Shown: positions 1 through 7,963 of the stretch, one piece after another
How the letters are laid out: each line of letters starts with the position of its first letter
Numbering within the stretch: the stretch's first letter is position 1
Source: Planctomicrobium piriforme
Lineage (GTDB): Bacteria > Planctomycetota > Planctomycetia > Planctomycetales > Planctomycetaceae
Assembly (NCBI RefSeq): GCF_900113665.1
Contig: NZ_FOQD01000015.1
Span: 62,001 to 126,000 of the forward strand
Reading direction: 5' to 3'
DNA length: 64,000 bases
The notes under the pieces: generated by a model
What the model saw: the letters and a program-made list of their open reading frames with translations, nothing else
Told to the model about the DNA's origin: nothing
Databases searched by the model: none
Program-made: the position numbers and the translations under genes

Positions 1-5
1 CCTCC

Positions 6-1829
6 ATGAAACGAACCGTCCCGCTTCTGATCACCGGCCTCAGCGGACTGGTTCTGGTCGTCTCATCGTTCATCCCTGCGTTCCAGAACGCCGGTGAAGA
101 AGTAGCCATCTGGTTCGACATTCTCGCCGCGATCGCCTTCGTGCTGGGAGGCGGCAATCTCCTCAAGCTCCATTTGCAGCACATCAGCGACCGCGAAGAG
201 GGCTGGGGCTATTCGGGCGTCACGCTGGTCTTCTTCGTCGCCACGCTCTTGTTCGGACTCATCAAACTCGGCTCGCCCCCAGAGGCTAGCGTCGAAGCCT
301 TCGGCGAATCGTTCGTGCCCTATCCTCTTGCGAGCCTGCCCGAGTTCCGCGTCCCAGGTGCTATTCCACCCCGCGCCGATGGCGCACTCGTCCCCAAATC
401 TGTCCGGCTGCAACTCCGCGAGGAAGCCGGTAACGTCGTCTTTCAAGGCTGGATGCAGAAAGCCCAACGCGATGACCTGGCTGGCTATCAGGACTTGCAG
501 GAATGGAAGTGCCTTGTCGAGAAGCTTTACGCACTCGCCCGGCCGCCCGAACAGCTGCGAGGAAAGCTGCGCTACGATCCCGATCAGAGGGTGCTGGCTT
601 TCACAGGCTTCATGACCCCAGAAAACCGACAGGCATTGCTCTCCATTCTGCCAGCTTCAGAAGAGACGACATTGCTGGTCGACCGGCTGTCGGCCCTGGC
701 CACCAAGCCGACCGCGAGTCCGGTGGTCAATGTCCCTCCCGGGTTCCAGATTCCTCCGACCGCGAGCCAGTTCATTTCACTGCGTGAGAACGTCCTGGAG
801 ATTCGCGGGCCAATGACAGTACCCCAGCGAGAGGAGATTGTCGGCCCATGGTCGAATGCACCAGTCGCGCGACCGCTCCCACCCGCAGCGCGACAGCAGT
901 TGCTCACAGAACTCTCACAATCCGGCCCCATCACCGAGAACCAGCAAACCGCCTTCACTGCTTACTTCGATGCTGTCTGGAATGCGGAGCAATTGATCAC
1001 AGCGGTCAACCTGGCCGGTGTCCAGGATCCAAAAGAGAAGACCGCTTGCGAACTGCTGTCGGAACTGCAGGCTGGCGTGCCTGAACCAGAACTGACAACT
1101 CCGGCTCCCCCGCCAGTCACATTGAACGATGCGCAGAAGGCTGCGATCAAAGCCTATACGGCCTCCACGACGCAGACCGAAGCCGAACTGCTCGCCAGTC
1201 TCACCGCTGCCAGTCCGCTGACGGCCGCACAGACAGAAGCCGTGACGACGTTCTTCAAAGAACTGCCGACGCTGGCCGATCAACGCCGCGGGCTCTGCTT
1301 TCGACTCCTCGAAACCGGCCCGTTGACGACGGCGCAGATCAACTTCCTGCTCGATCCTGCCCGTCAGCAATTTGCCTGGCGGCACTCGGTGGGCGAGTTG
1401 TTTGTCGCAGCCCATCAGGTGAAGTACCCGTGGTCAGGCGATTACACCGCTCAGGGAACGCCGTTCTGGTGGCTGTACGAATACCTGTTCCAGCCGCTGC
1501 TGACGACGACGTTTGCCGTGCTGGCGTTCTATGTCGCCTCGGCCGCGTTTCGGGCCTTCCGCGCCAAGAACCTTGAAGCAATCCTGCTACTGGGAACGGC
1601 CTTCCTGATCCTGCTGGGCCGCACGTCCGCCGGGCCGCTCCTGACCAGTTGGCTGCCGCCCTCGCTCGCGTTCCTGAAGATGGACAACCTGATGGTCTAC
1701 ATCATGTCGATCTTCAACACCGCCGGAAACCGCGCAATTATGATCGGCATCGCCCTGGGCACCGTCTCAACCAGCCTCCGCGTGCTGCTGGGAGTGGATC
1801 GGTCTTATCTGGGGTCAGGGAAAGATTGA
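6..1829 (+). CDS. Membrane protein of unknown function
   Basis: I do not recognise this 607-residue protein. It has three hydrophobic segments at its N-terminus (about residues 5-26, 36-54 and 68-88), a long soluble middle of about 390 residues rich in Ala, Pro and Thr, and three more hydrophobic segments near the C-terminus (about 490-515, 522-540 and 580-600). The middle contains repeated short motifs ending in QxxAFxxYF or QxxAIKAYT type sequences, suggesting internal helical repeats. The ATG lies only five bases into the window, so an upstream start outside the window cannot be excluded. The last codons contain a 10-base sequence that is inverted inside the repeat tract downstream. Its neighbour on the opposite strand is convergent. 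No function is proposed. Confidence 0.75.
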   Translation: MKRTVPLLITGLSGLVLVVSSFIPAFQNAGEEVAIWFDILAAIAFVLGGGNLLKLHLQHISDREEGWGYSGVTLVFFVATLLFGLIKLGSPPEASVEAFGESFVPYPLASLPEFRVPGAIPPRADGALVPKSVRLQLREEAGNVVFQGWMQKAQRDDLAGYQDLQEWKCLVEKLYALARPPEQLRGKLRYDPDQRVLAFTGFMTPENRQALLSILPASEETTLLVDRLSALATKPTASPVVNVPPGFQIPPTASQFISLRENVLEIRGPMTVPQREEIVGPWSNAPVARPLPPAARQQLLTELSQSGPITENQQTAFTAYFDAVWNAEQLITAVNLAGVQDPKEKTACELLSELQAGVPEPELTTPAPPPVTLNDAQKAAIKAYTASTTQTEAELLASLTAASPLTAAQTEAVTTFFKELPTLADQRRGLCFRLLETGPLTTAQINFLLDPARQQFAWRHSVGELFVAAHQVKYPWSGDYTAQGTPFWWLYEYLFQPLLTTTFAVLAFYVASAAFRAFRAKNLEAILLLGTAFLILLGRTSAGPLLTSWLPPSLAFLKMDNLMVYIMSIFNTAGNRAIMIGIALGTVSTSLRVLLGVDRSYLGSGKD

Positions 1830-1835
1830 TAAATC

Positions 1836-1918
1836 GTTGAGCGATGAGGGTTGAGCGTTGAGCGAGAAATTGATTTCCCTCATCCCTGACCTCTGGCCCC
1901 TGACCCCTCAACTCTCTT
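1836..1918. repeat. Heptad repeat tract, GTTGAGC and CCCTGAC words
   Basis: Positions 1836-1866 read as GTTGAGC, GATGAGG, GTTGAGC, GTTGAGC and a remnant. Positions 1884-1918 read as CCCTGAC, CTCTGGC, CCCTGAC, CCCTCAA and CTCTCTT. Both are in a strict seven-base period. The tract fills the convergent gap between the first gene and gmd and contains the gmd stop codon (1908-1910). CCCTGACCCC at 1898-1907 is the exact inverse of GGGGTCAGGG at 1811-1820 in the end of the upstream gene, so the read-through RNA could fold. Confidence 0.85.
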
Positions 1919-2975
1919 CCTTGCTCAATCGCAATTCGCGTTGGGCGAGTTTGAGGTCGGTGGCGGCCATTTCGCTGACCAGCTCTTCGAATGAAATCTC
2001 AGGCTTCCAGCCAAGTTCTTTCCGCGCCTTTTCGGCGTTGCCGACCAGGGTTTCGACTTCGCTGGGACGAAAATACCGCGGATCGATTTTGACGATGCAC
2101 TTGCCGGTCGCCCGATCGATCCCCTGCTCATCCACGCCGCTGCCGCGCCAGTCGATCTCAATATCGAGTTGTTTTGCGGCCGCATTCACGAAGTCGCGGA
2201 CGGTGTGCTGCACTCCGGTGGCGACGACGTAATCATCCGCTTGGGACTGTTGCAGCATCAGCCACATCGTGCGCACATAGTCCGCGGCATGACCCCAGTC
2301 GCGCCGCGCGTCGAGATTCCCCAGGTGCAGGCACGGCTGCATTCCCAGTCGAATCCGCGCCAAACCACGAGTGATCTTTCGGGTCACGAATGTCTCGCCG
2401 CGGCGCGGGGACTCATGATTGAACAAAATGCCGTTACAGGCAAACAGGTCATACGCCTCGCGGTAGTTGCGGACGATCCAGTACGCATACAGCTTGGCGA
2501 CCCCGTAGGGCGAGCGCGGATAGAACGGAGTCTGCTCGTTCTGCGGGGTCTCCTGCACCTGACCAAAGAGTTCGGACGTCGAGGCCTGATAGAATTTGGT
2601 CTTCTTATCGAGGTTCAGCAGCCGGATTGCTTCCAGCAGCCGCAGCGTCCCGAGCGCATCGCTGTTGGCGGTGTACTCCGGAGTCTCGAATGACACCGCC
2701 ACATGGCTTTGAGCGCCGAGATTGTAGATCTCGTCCGGCTGCACTTGCTGGATGACCCGAATCAGATTCGTCGCGTCCGTGAGATCCCCATAATGCAGAA
2801 ACAAGCGGGGGTGGTCTTCGTGCGGATCCTGATAGATGTGGTCGATGCGGGCAGTATTGATGAGCGAGGCACGCCGCTTCAGCCCATGGACTTCGTAGCC
2901 CTGCTTGAGCAGAAACTCGGCCAGGTAAGAGCCGTCCTGCCCTGTGACGCCGGTAATGAGAGCCTTTTTTTCCAA
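1908..2975 (-). CDS. gmd: GDP-mannose 4,6-dehydratase
   Basis: Converts GDP-D-mannose to GDP-4-keto-6-deoxy-D-mannose, the entry step to GDP-fucose, rhamnose-type and perosamine sugars for surface polysaccharides. It is a short-chain dehydrogenase-fold enzyme. The Rossmann motif TGVTGQDGSY is at residues 8-17, the STSELFG segment is near residue 130, and the YxxxK pair lies in SPYGVAKLYAYW near 156-160. The frame extends upstream to 3179 (423 residues), but that extension has no family similarity. I place the start at the TTG at 2975, giving MEKKALITG as in other family members and a normal length of 355 residues; the TTG at 2981 is an alternative. It stands alone here, with no epimerase or GDP-fucose synthase beside it. 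Confidence 0.93.
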   Translation of the reverse strand: MEKKALITGVTGQDGSYLAEFLLKQGYEVHGLKRRASLINTARIDHIYQDPHEDHPRLFLHYGDLTDATNLIRVIQQVQPDEIYNLGAQSHVAVSFETPEYTANSDALGTLRLLEAIRLLNLDKKTKFYQASTSELFGQVQETPQNEQTPFYPRSPYGVAKLYAYWIVRNYREAYDLFACNGILFNHESPRRGETFVTRKITRGLARIRLGMQPCLHLGNLDARRDWGHAADYVRTMWLMLQQSQADDYVVATGVQHTVRDFVNAAAKQLDIEIDWRGSGVDEQGIDRATGKCIVKIDPRYFRPSEVETLVGNAEKARKELGWKPEISFEELVSEMAATDLKLAQRELRLSKEES

Positions 2976-3455
2976 GATCAAATCGTCCGTTTTCGAGGGT
3001 TCGACAGCGTCTGACTGCGAACGCCGGAATAAGTCGCGGGGTGTCTCCGCAGAATAGTGCAGGATCTCCAGCACCAGCAATCCCGTTAGGGCGTGTCGGC
3101 ATTGAATGAATCCCGCCAAGCAAACAAATTCGAAATTCCATTGACCAAAAAGATCCTGCCACCGAACGTTTTCACCCATTCAACATTGGAATTCGTTTCG
3201 GATTACGGATTTCGGATTTCGTGCTTCGGATTTTCGTCTGAAATACCCGCAATCAAATGTCCACACCACCTCGCGTCACAACTCTCAAAACGGAGCGGAA
3301 GTCACGCTTCAGAGTCAGGTTTTTCAGCGGAATTCGTTCAGCAAGGCCGTTGATAGTCCCCGACCGCCGGACCGGCTAGAATGGTGGACTTACGATTTTC
3401 CCGGCAGTGGGGCTCCGCCAGACTGCCACCAAGTTGAAGGGCGGCGAAGCCGGCG
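2976..3455. other. Divergent gap between gmd and obg
   Basis: This 480-base gap separates two genes read away from each other, so promoters for both should lie here, but I could not pick one with confidence. It contains the heptad tract at 3190-3238. Just upstream of obg, GGCAGT (3401-3406) and ACTGCC (3420-3425) can form a short stem. The open frames here lack codon character. Confidence 0.5.
3190..3238. repeat. Heptad repeat tract, TTCGGAT words
   Basis: Seven consecutive 7-mers: AATTCGT, TTCGGAT, TACGGAT, TTCGGAT, TTCGTGC, TTCGGAT, TTTCGTC. The same words, including the TTCGTGC or AAGCACG variant, recur at 14407, 32611 and 47458. Confidence 0.88.
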
Positions 3456-4490
3456 ATGTTTATTGATCGTGTTGAAATCCTGACTCAGGCCGGCGACGGC
3501 GGCAAAGGTTGCGGCAGCTTCCGTCGCGAAGCGTTCATTCCTCGCGGCGGCCCGGACGGCGGCGACGGCGGGCACGGCGGCAGCATTATTATCCGCGCCG
3601 ATGAAAACGTCGGCAGCCTGCACAATCTCGTCGGGCACCGCCACTGGAAGGCCGATCACGGCCGTCCGGGCGAGGGGTCTCTCTGTACCGGCCGATCCGG
3701 CGATGACGCTTTCATTCTCGTCCCGCCCGGCACGGTGGTGAAGGATGCCAAAGAAGGCTTTGTCATTACCGAACTGCTGACACACGGTCAGGAGATCACG
3801 ATTGCCAAAGGGGGCAAAGGGGGCCGCGGCAACAAACGCTTCGCCACCAGTACCGAACGCGCGCCGCGGCATTTTGAAGATGGCGAGCCTGGTGAAATCC
3901 GCGAAGTACTGCTCGAACTGAAGCTGATCGCCGATGTCGGCCTCGTCGGAAAACCGAACGCCGGCAAAAGCACCCTGCTCAGCCGCCTCTCTCGGGCGAC
4001 GCCGGAAATCGCGGCCTACCCATTCACGACCAAGTATCCGCACCTGGGGATGGTGCGAGTCGGCTATGAAGACTCGTTCGTCCTCGCGGATATTCCAGGT
4101 CTGATCGAAGGGGCACACGCAGGCGTGGGACTCGGCCATGAGTTTCTGAAGCATGTGCAGCGGACGCGGTTGTTCGTGCATCTGGTTGAACCGGAGCCGA
4201 TGGACCAGACCGACCCGATTCAAAACTATCATCAGATCCGCGAAGAGCTGCGTCTTTACGATCCGGAACTGGTCACGCGGCCTGAGATCGTGGTCGTCAC
4301 GAAGTGCGAACTCCCCGACGCCGGCGCCATCGCGGAAATGCTCTCGGAAGACCTCGGTCACCCGGTACTGCAAATCTCCTCCGCCACCGGCCAGGGCCTG
4401 ACCGAACTCACTCGCCTGATCGTCCGCCAACTGCGCGAGATGAACAACAAGGACGAGGAGTGGGGGAAGGGAACAGGAGTTAGGAGTTAG
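3456..4490 (+). CDS. obg: GTPase Obg/CgtA
   Basis: An essential ribosome-associated GTPase that acts in 50S maturation and the stringent response. The glycine-rich Obg domain spans residues 1-158, with many GDGG and GGKGG turns. The G domain follows: G1 is GKPNAGKS (165-172), G2 lies around PFTTKYP (189-195), and G3 is DIPGLIEGA (212-220). G4 reads TKCE instead of the usual NKxD, and G5 is SSATGQG. The length of 344 residues fits the short form without the extra C-terminal Obg domain of Bacillus. The last dozen codons and the stop codon are made of heptad repeat (4463-4504), so the tail EEWGKGTGVRS is probably not conserved. The ATG is preceded by a GGCGG-rich leader with no clear ribosome site. 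Confidence 0.95.
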   Translation: MFIDRVEILTQAGDGGKGCGSFRREAFIPRGGPDGGDGGHGGSIIIRADENVGSLHNLVGHRHWKADHGRPGEGSLCTGRSGDDAFILVPPGTVVKDAKEGFVITELLTHGQEITIAKGGKGGRGNKRFATSTERAPRHFEDGEPGEIREVLLELKLIADVGLVGKPNAGKSTLLSRLSRATPEIAAYPFTTKYPHLGMVRVGYEDSFVLADIPGLIEGAHAGVGLGHEFLKHVQRTRLFVHLVEPEPMDQTDPIQNYHQIREELRLYDPELVTRPEIVVVTKCELPDAGAIAEMLSEDLGHPVLQISSATGQGLTELTRLIVRQLREMNNKDEEWGKGTGVRS

Positions 4491-4585
4491 GGGGAAGGAG
4501 TTAGGAAGACCTGTTTCTTCGCTCAATGCTCAACGCTCGTCGTCTTTCAATGGCCAGATGACAAATGACCATTGACCAATGACAA
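4463..4585. repeat. Cluster of three heptad repeat tracts
   Basis: Positions 4463-4504 read as GGGGAAG, GGAACAG, GAGTTAG, GAGTTAG, GGGGAAG, GAGTTAG and include the obg stop codon. Positions 4521-4541 read as GCTCAAT, GCTCAAC, GCTCGTC, the inverse of the GTTGAGC words at 1836. Positions 4551-4585 read as TGGCCAG, ATGACAA, ATGACCA, TTGACCA, ATGACAA. Three different words stand side by side, all with period seven. Confidence 0.87.
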
Positions 4586-4911
4586 ATCTTTTGTCGCTGT
4601 CGGGCCTTCTCTCGGGTCGATTCCCGTCTCTTCGGCGGATTCTGCCGCTCTGGCGCTGACTTGCCGCCATCTTGCGAATCCTCCGGTTTTTCCGTCCGCG
4701 CCGGTCTTAGGGTCATGCCCCGATCCGATTTTGCCGATGAGCATGATGATACCGCGCGGTCTGCTGCGCGGGCGTGAGTTTCGCGCTCTCTGCGAAGCGA
4801 TCGCCCTCGGGTGCCGCCGGTCGTGATCTCTGCCGGAATGGGACACGAGGACTCGACCAGCAGGACCGTGCAAGTGGGCCTGCACGGTCCCAGACGAAAC
4901 GAATCGCATTC
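4491..4911. other. Gap between obg and the SLBB gene
   Basis: A 421-base gap. The first 95 bases carry the heptad tracts. The middle (about 4590-4860) shows only short open frames without convincing codon use. The end holds the perfect hairpin at 4863-4890 just before the SLBB gene. The SLBB reading frame is open upstream to 4774, but that stretch does not look like protein. Confidence 0.55.
4863..4890 (+). promoter_or_regulatory. Perfect 10-bp hairpin in the SLBB gene leader
   Basis: GGACCGTGCA (4863-4872) and TGCACGGTCC (4881-4890) are exact inverse copies separated by an eight-base loop. The hairpin ends 21 bases before the ATG at 4912 and has no T-run after it, so it is more likely an RNA leader structure or a protein-binding operator than a terminator. 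It could govern access to the start of the two-gene operon that follows. Confidence 0.6.
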
Positions 4912-6828
4912 ATGTCGCAGCAGCGTCTCACCATCAGACTGGCGGCCACCCTCGCTCTGACATGCGCCGCCTGGACGGCAGCCGTTCAGGCCCAGCAACC
5001 TGCGCCGCAGCGACCTGCCAGCCCGCCGGTTTCGCGGATGGGAGTCATCGATGCGCAACAGGCTCCGGCCGGGCCGTCGTACTTCACCATCGTGGGCGCT
5101 GTCCGGCAGTCAGGCGTGTATCACGCTTCCTCCCCCTGGATTCCCATCGAACAACTGGTGGATGCCGCCGGGGGCTTGAATCCCGATGCCAGCTTCACCT
5201 TTCGCGTCGTCCGCAATCAGGAGGTGCGATTTCAGGTCGCCTTCGATCCGGAACGGCCTGATCCCGCCAATCGAATTCTGCCGGGTGACGTCGTCATCGT
5301 GCAGCAGGAATACGCCGGGTCTGCCGCGAACATCGTGCCGGTTGTCTGTCTGGGCCTGATCGAACGGCCAGTGGTGTTGCCGCTGGATGCCTCGATTCGG
5401 ACCGTCAACGATCTGTCGCGCTGCCTGCTGCAGAATGACAACGTTGCCCGCATGGCCCGGGTACTCAATCACACAGCCGATTCTACAGGCGTACTCGCCT
5501 CGGGCGCGGTCGTCGTTTTTCCGACTCAATACGTTGATCGCGTTCCCCTGCAACAGCCGGGCGCGTTTCCCGACAGTCTCGATCTTCATCAGCAGCGGAC
5601 CTCGGCAGCGCCTGGCTTGGTCTCCGGCCAGATGCAATTGCCGCCGCCGGCCCCGCCCGTCATGTCGGTGGATGTGATCGTCGCCGCCACTGCTCCGCGT
5701 GATTCCGCAATTCCAACCCGACATGTTTTGCCGGCTCCTGGCGTTGAACTGGAAGCGTCACTCGATACAGAAGTGCCTGCCGGAAGTTCGACGATGCTGG
5801 TGAACGCCGAAGAGGCCCGCGACCTGTTCTCGGTCGACGCCCCGCTGCCGCCCCCGTCGACCGCCCCGTTGCTCCCGCCCTCAACCGAGTCCACCCGACC
5901 GCAGCCGCAGAAAGCCATTGTTCTGACGCCGATTGCGACCCCGATCATCACAGAAGAACTCCCCTCCACTGCTCAGATAACGCAGGTCGCGAAGTCGCAG
6001 ACGGTGCATCTCGAGGAAGAGCTGGAAATGGCCGAGGCGATCTCCGCCGCTCCGGCGTTCGACTGGCAGCGTTCGATCTCGCTGATCGTCGGCGCCGGCA
6101 TTCTGATCGTCTCCAGCATCATCGTCGCCATGCTCTGGTCGTACTGGCAGAAGCAGGAAATGCTGGCTGCTTCCCAGGCGATTTCTTCGCCGGCCCCGGC
6201 CATCGCATCAGTGCGTGAGCAGATTGCTGCCCCGGCCCGCGACCTGCCTGCCGGACCGATTCAGGAACTGTTGCAACGGACCGTTCCGGTCATCGAAGAA
6301 CAGGTTGTTGTTCCCAGCCAGTGGCCGCTGCATGGCGTGGTGATCGGACACCGCCGGATCATCCTGAATTCCGCACACGATTCCGTCCCGGCCCCGCATT
6401 TTGCCAGACGCGCCGCGGCTGCCCAAAACAGCACGGTCGCCGCCGGAAATGGCCGCAAACGCAGCAACTCGACCGACGAACGCCAGTTGCGAACGACGCT
6501 CCGCGCGGCCATGGAATCGACCCATTCACCGACGTCGGAATTGCCCTTGGGGGAATCCGATGATTTGGTTAGAAGTGCCGGCCCCCACCCCCAGGCAGAC
6601 GCGAAGAGACCAACCTACCCGACAGCGTCTCGCCCTGTGGAAAAACCACTTGATGTCGCGGCCCGGCCGAGTCCGGTTCCGGCGCCGCACGCTTTCAGTT
6701 CCGAGCGGATTTCCGCCGGGGATGGAAGCCGTGACTACGACATCGTCCAGCCGCAGCAAACCCCGCCCGTCGCAATGAGCCCGCTGGAGCGAGCATTGCG
6801 AACCCTCGCTTTGGAGAAACGTGGATGA
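4912..6828 (+). CDS. SLBB-domain envelope protein
   Basis: Probably an exported or periplasm-spanning protein related to the SLBB/polysaccharide-export family. A signal peptide covers residues 1-27 (hydrophobic LAATLALTCAAWTAA, then VQA). An SLBB-like beta-grasp region follows, about residues 45-130, with the pattern FTIVGAVRQSGVY and VDAAGGLNPDA. A Pro- and Ala-rich linker leads to a single hydrophobic helix at about 388-410 (SLIVGAGILIVSSIIVAML), and the C-terminal third is again Pro-rich. It ends in a compact helix PLERALRTLALEKR. The frame is open upstream to 4774, but the ATG at 4912 is the only start giving a signal peptide. Its stop overlaps the ATG of the actin-like gene, which implies coupled translation. 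There is no canonical Wza or OPX neighbour. Confidence 0.78.
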   Translation: MSQQRLTIRLAATLALTCAAWTAAVQAQQPAPQRPASPPVSRMGVIDAQQAPAGPSYFTIVGAVRQSGVYHASSPWIPIEQLVDAAGGLNPDASFTFRVVRNQEVRFQVAFDPERPDPANRILPGDVVIVQQEYAGSAANIVPVVCLGLIERPVVLPLDASIRTVNDLSRCLLQNDNVARMARVLNHTADSTGVLASGAVVVFPTQYVDRVPLQQPGAFPDSLDLHQQRTSAAPGLVSGQMQLPPPAPPVMSVDVIVAATAPRDSAIPTRHVLPAPGVELEASLDTEVPAGSSTMLVNAEEARDLFSVDAPLPPPSTAPLLPPSTESTRPQPQKAIVLTPIATPIITEELPSTAQITQVAKSQTVHLEEELEMAEAISAAPAFDWQRSISLIVGAGILIVSSIIVAMLWSYWQKQEMLAASQAISSPAPAIASVREQIAAPARDLPAGPIQELLQRTVPVIEEQVVVPSQWPLHGVVIGHRRIILNSAHDSVPAPHFARRAAAAQNSTVAAGNGRKRSNSTDERQLRTTLRAAMESTHSPTSELPLGESDDLVRSAGPHPQADAKRPTYPTASRPVEKPLDVAARPSPVPAPHAFSSERISAGDGSRDYDIVQPQQTPPVAMSPLERALRTLALEKRG

Positions 6829-7874
6829 CGGCCGCTCTTGACCTCGGCAGCAGTGAATTTCGCTCGCTGCGTCGTGAAGATCAACGCTTGATTGCACGTC
6901 GCCTGCCCGCCGTTTACACCGTGCTGGATGACCAGCCGGCCCACCGCCGGGTACTCGACCAATCGCACATTCCCTATTCCACAACAGCCGGTTCGCTGGT
7001 GGTGATCGGCGACTCCGCAGTCGAGGTTTCCTCGCTGATGTCGCGGCCGCTGGTTCCCCTGCTGCAAGGGGGCGCAATCGGCGATCAGGATCCCATCGGA
7101 CGCCAGGTTTGCGCCTGGCTCATTGATCTGCTGCTGCCGCAGTCCACGGCCATTCACGATCTCTGCGTGATGACGCTGCCGCGCGGCGAAACCACCGCAC
7201 AAGGCGCCGGCGCCTGGACGACGCAGTTCCTCGAACACATCGTGCAGTTGCGTGGCTATCAGACCACGGTGATGCATCCCGCCACGGCGCTGGCTGTCGC
7301 CGAACTGGATGACCAGGAATTCACCGGCATGTGCATGACGATCGGCGCCGAGTCGGTCACCTTCAGTCTTACCTTGCACTCGCAGCCGCTGCTCGAAGCC
7401 CGCGTCAACAAAGGTTCGCGGGACATCATCGAGCGCTATGCCCACTTCCGCAAGAAATATGTCTGGGACGGGGCCGGCAATTCGTATCTCGATCTGCCCA
7501 GCGTGCAGAACTGGCTGCTGCACGGCGACCTGTCGCTGTCGTCGCCAACCAGTGATGACGAACGCTGGCTCCGCGACGCCTATGAAGAACTGCTGCTCGC
7601 GAGCTGGTTCAGCCTGAAGCGGAAGATCTCCGCCTGCCAGGATCCCATTCTCAAGCAGCCGCTGCCGCTGATCCTCTCAGGCGCTGCAGTCCGCCTGCCC
7701 GGCTTCACCGATCTGGTTTCCGAGTCACTGAAGCTGAGCGGAATTCCCGTGACGATTCGCGAGTTACGGACTGCGAGCTTCGAACCATATTCCGTCGCCC
7801 GGGGACTGCTCATTCAAGCCACCCTCGCCGCCGGCGAAGGCATGCAGGAACTGCTGGCTGCGGAAGCAGCGTAA
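6825..7874 (+). CDS. Actin/Hsp70-fold ATPase-like protein
   Basis: A 349-residue cytoplasmic protein that looks like a member of the actin-like ATPase superfamily (PilM, FtsA, ParM or Hsp70 type). The N-terminus begins ALDLGSSEFRSLR, matching a phosphate-1 loop. A second Gly-rich strand, MTIGAESVTFSLT (about 170-182), fits phosphate-2, and ILSGAAVRLPGF (about 284-295) fits the adenosine loop. The Asp and Gly positions are conserved, but overall similarity to any named subfamily is weak, and I cannot tell whether it polymerises. It starts by a four-base ATGA overlap with the SLBB membrane protein, so the two are probably partners: a cytoplasmic ATPase clamped to an envelope protein, as PilM is to PilN. 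Confidence 0.65.
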   Translation: MTAALDLGSSEFRSLRREDQRLIARRLPAVYTVLDDQPAHRRVLDQSHIPYSTTAGSLVVIGDSAVEVSSLMSRPLVPLLQGGAIGDQDPIGRQVCAWLIDLLLPQSTAIHDLCVMTLPRGETTAQGAGAWTTQFLEHIVQLRGYQTTVMHPATALAVAELDDQEFTGMCMTIGAESVTFSLTLHSQPLLEARVNKGSRDIIERYAHFRKKYVWDGAGNSYLDLPSVQNWLLHGDLSLSSPTSDDERWLRDAYEELLLASWFSLKRKISACQDPILKQPLPLILSGAAVRLPGFTDLVSESLKLSGIPVTIRELRTASFEPYSVARGLLIQATLAAGEGMQELLAAEAA

Positions 7875-7889
7875 GGTTGGTTGAAAAAT

Positions 7890-7959
7890 GGTTGAAGGTC
7901 GAAGGTTTATGGTTGAAGGTTCTTTTGACCTTAAACCATAAACCCATCAACCTTAAACC
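7890..7959. repeat. Inverted heptad repeat, GGTTGAA words, long hairpin
   Basis: The left arm reads GGTTGAA, GGTCGAA, GGTTTAT, GGTTGAA, GGTTCTT (7890-7924). The right arm holds the inverse words (TAAACCA, TAAACCC, ATCAACC, TTAAACC; to 7959). Positions 7904-7920 pair with 7928-7944 over 16 of 17 bases around a seven-base loop. It lies in the convergent gap between the actin-like gene and the recombinase and could end transcripts from both sides, although no T-run follows. Confidence 0.87.
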
Positions 7960-7963
7960 CTCG

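Noticed and set aside
2976..3179. N-terminal extension of gmd
   Set aside because: In frame, but it has no similarity to the family and the enzyme core begins right at the TTG at 2975.
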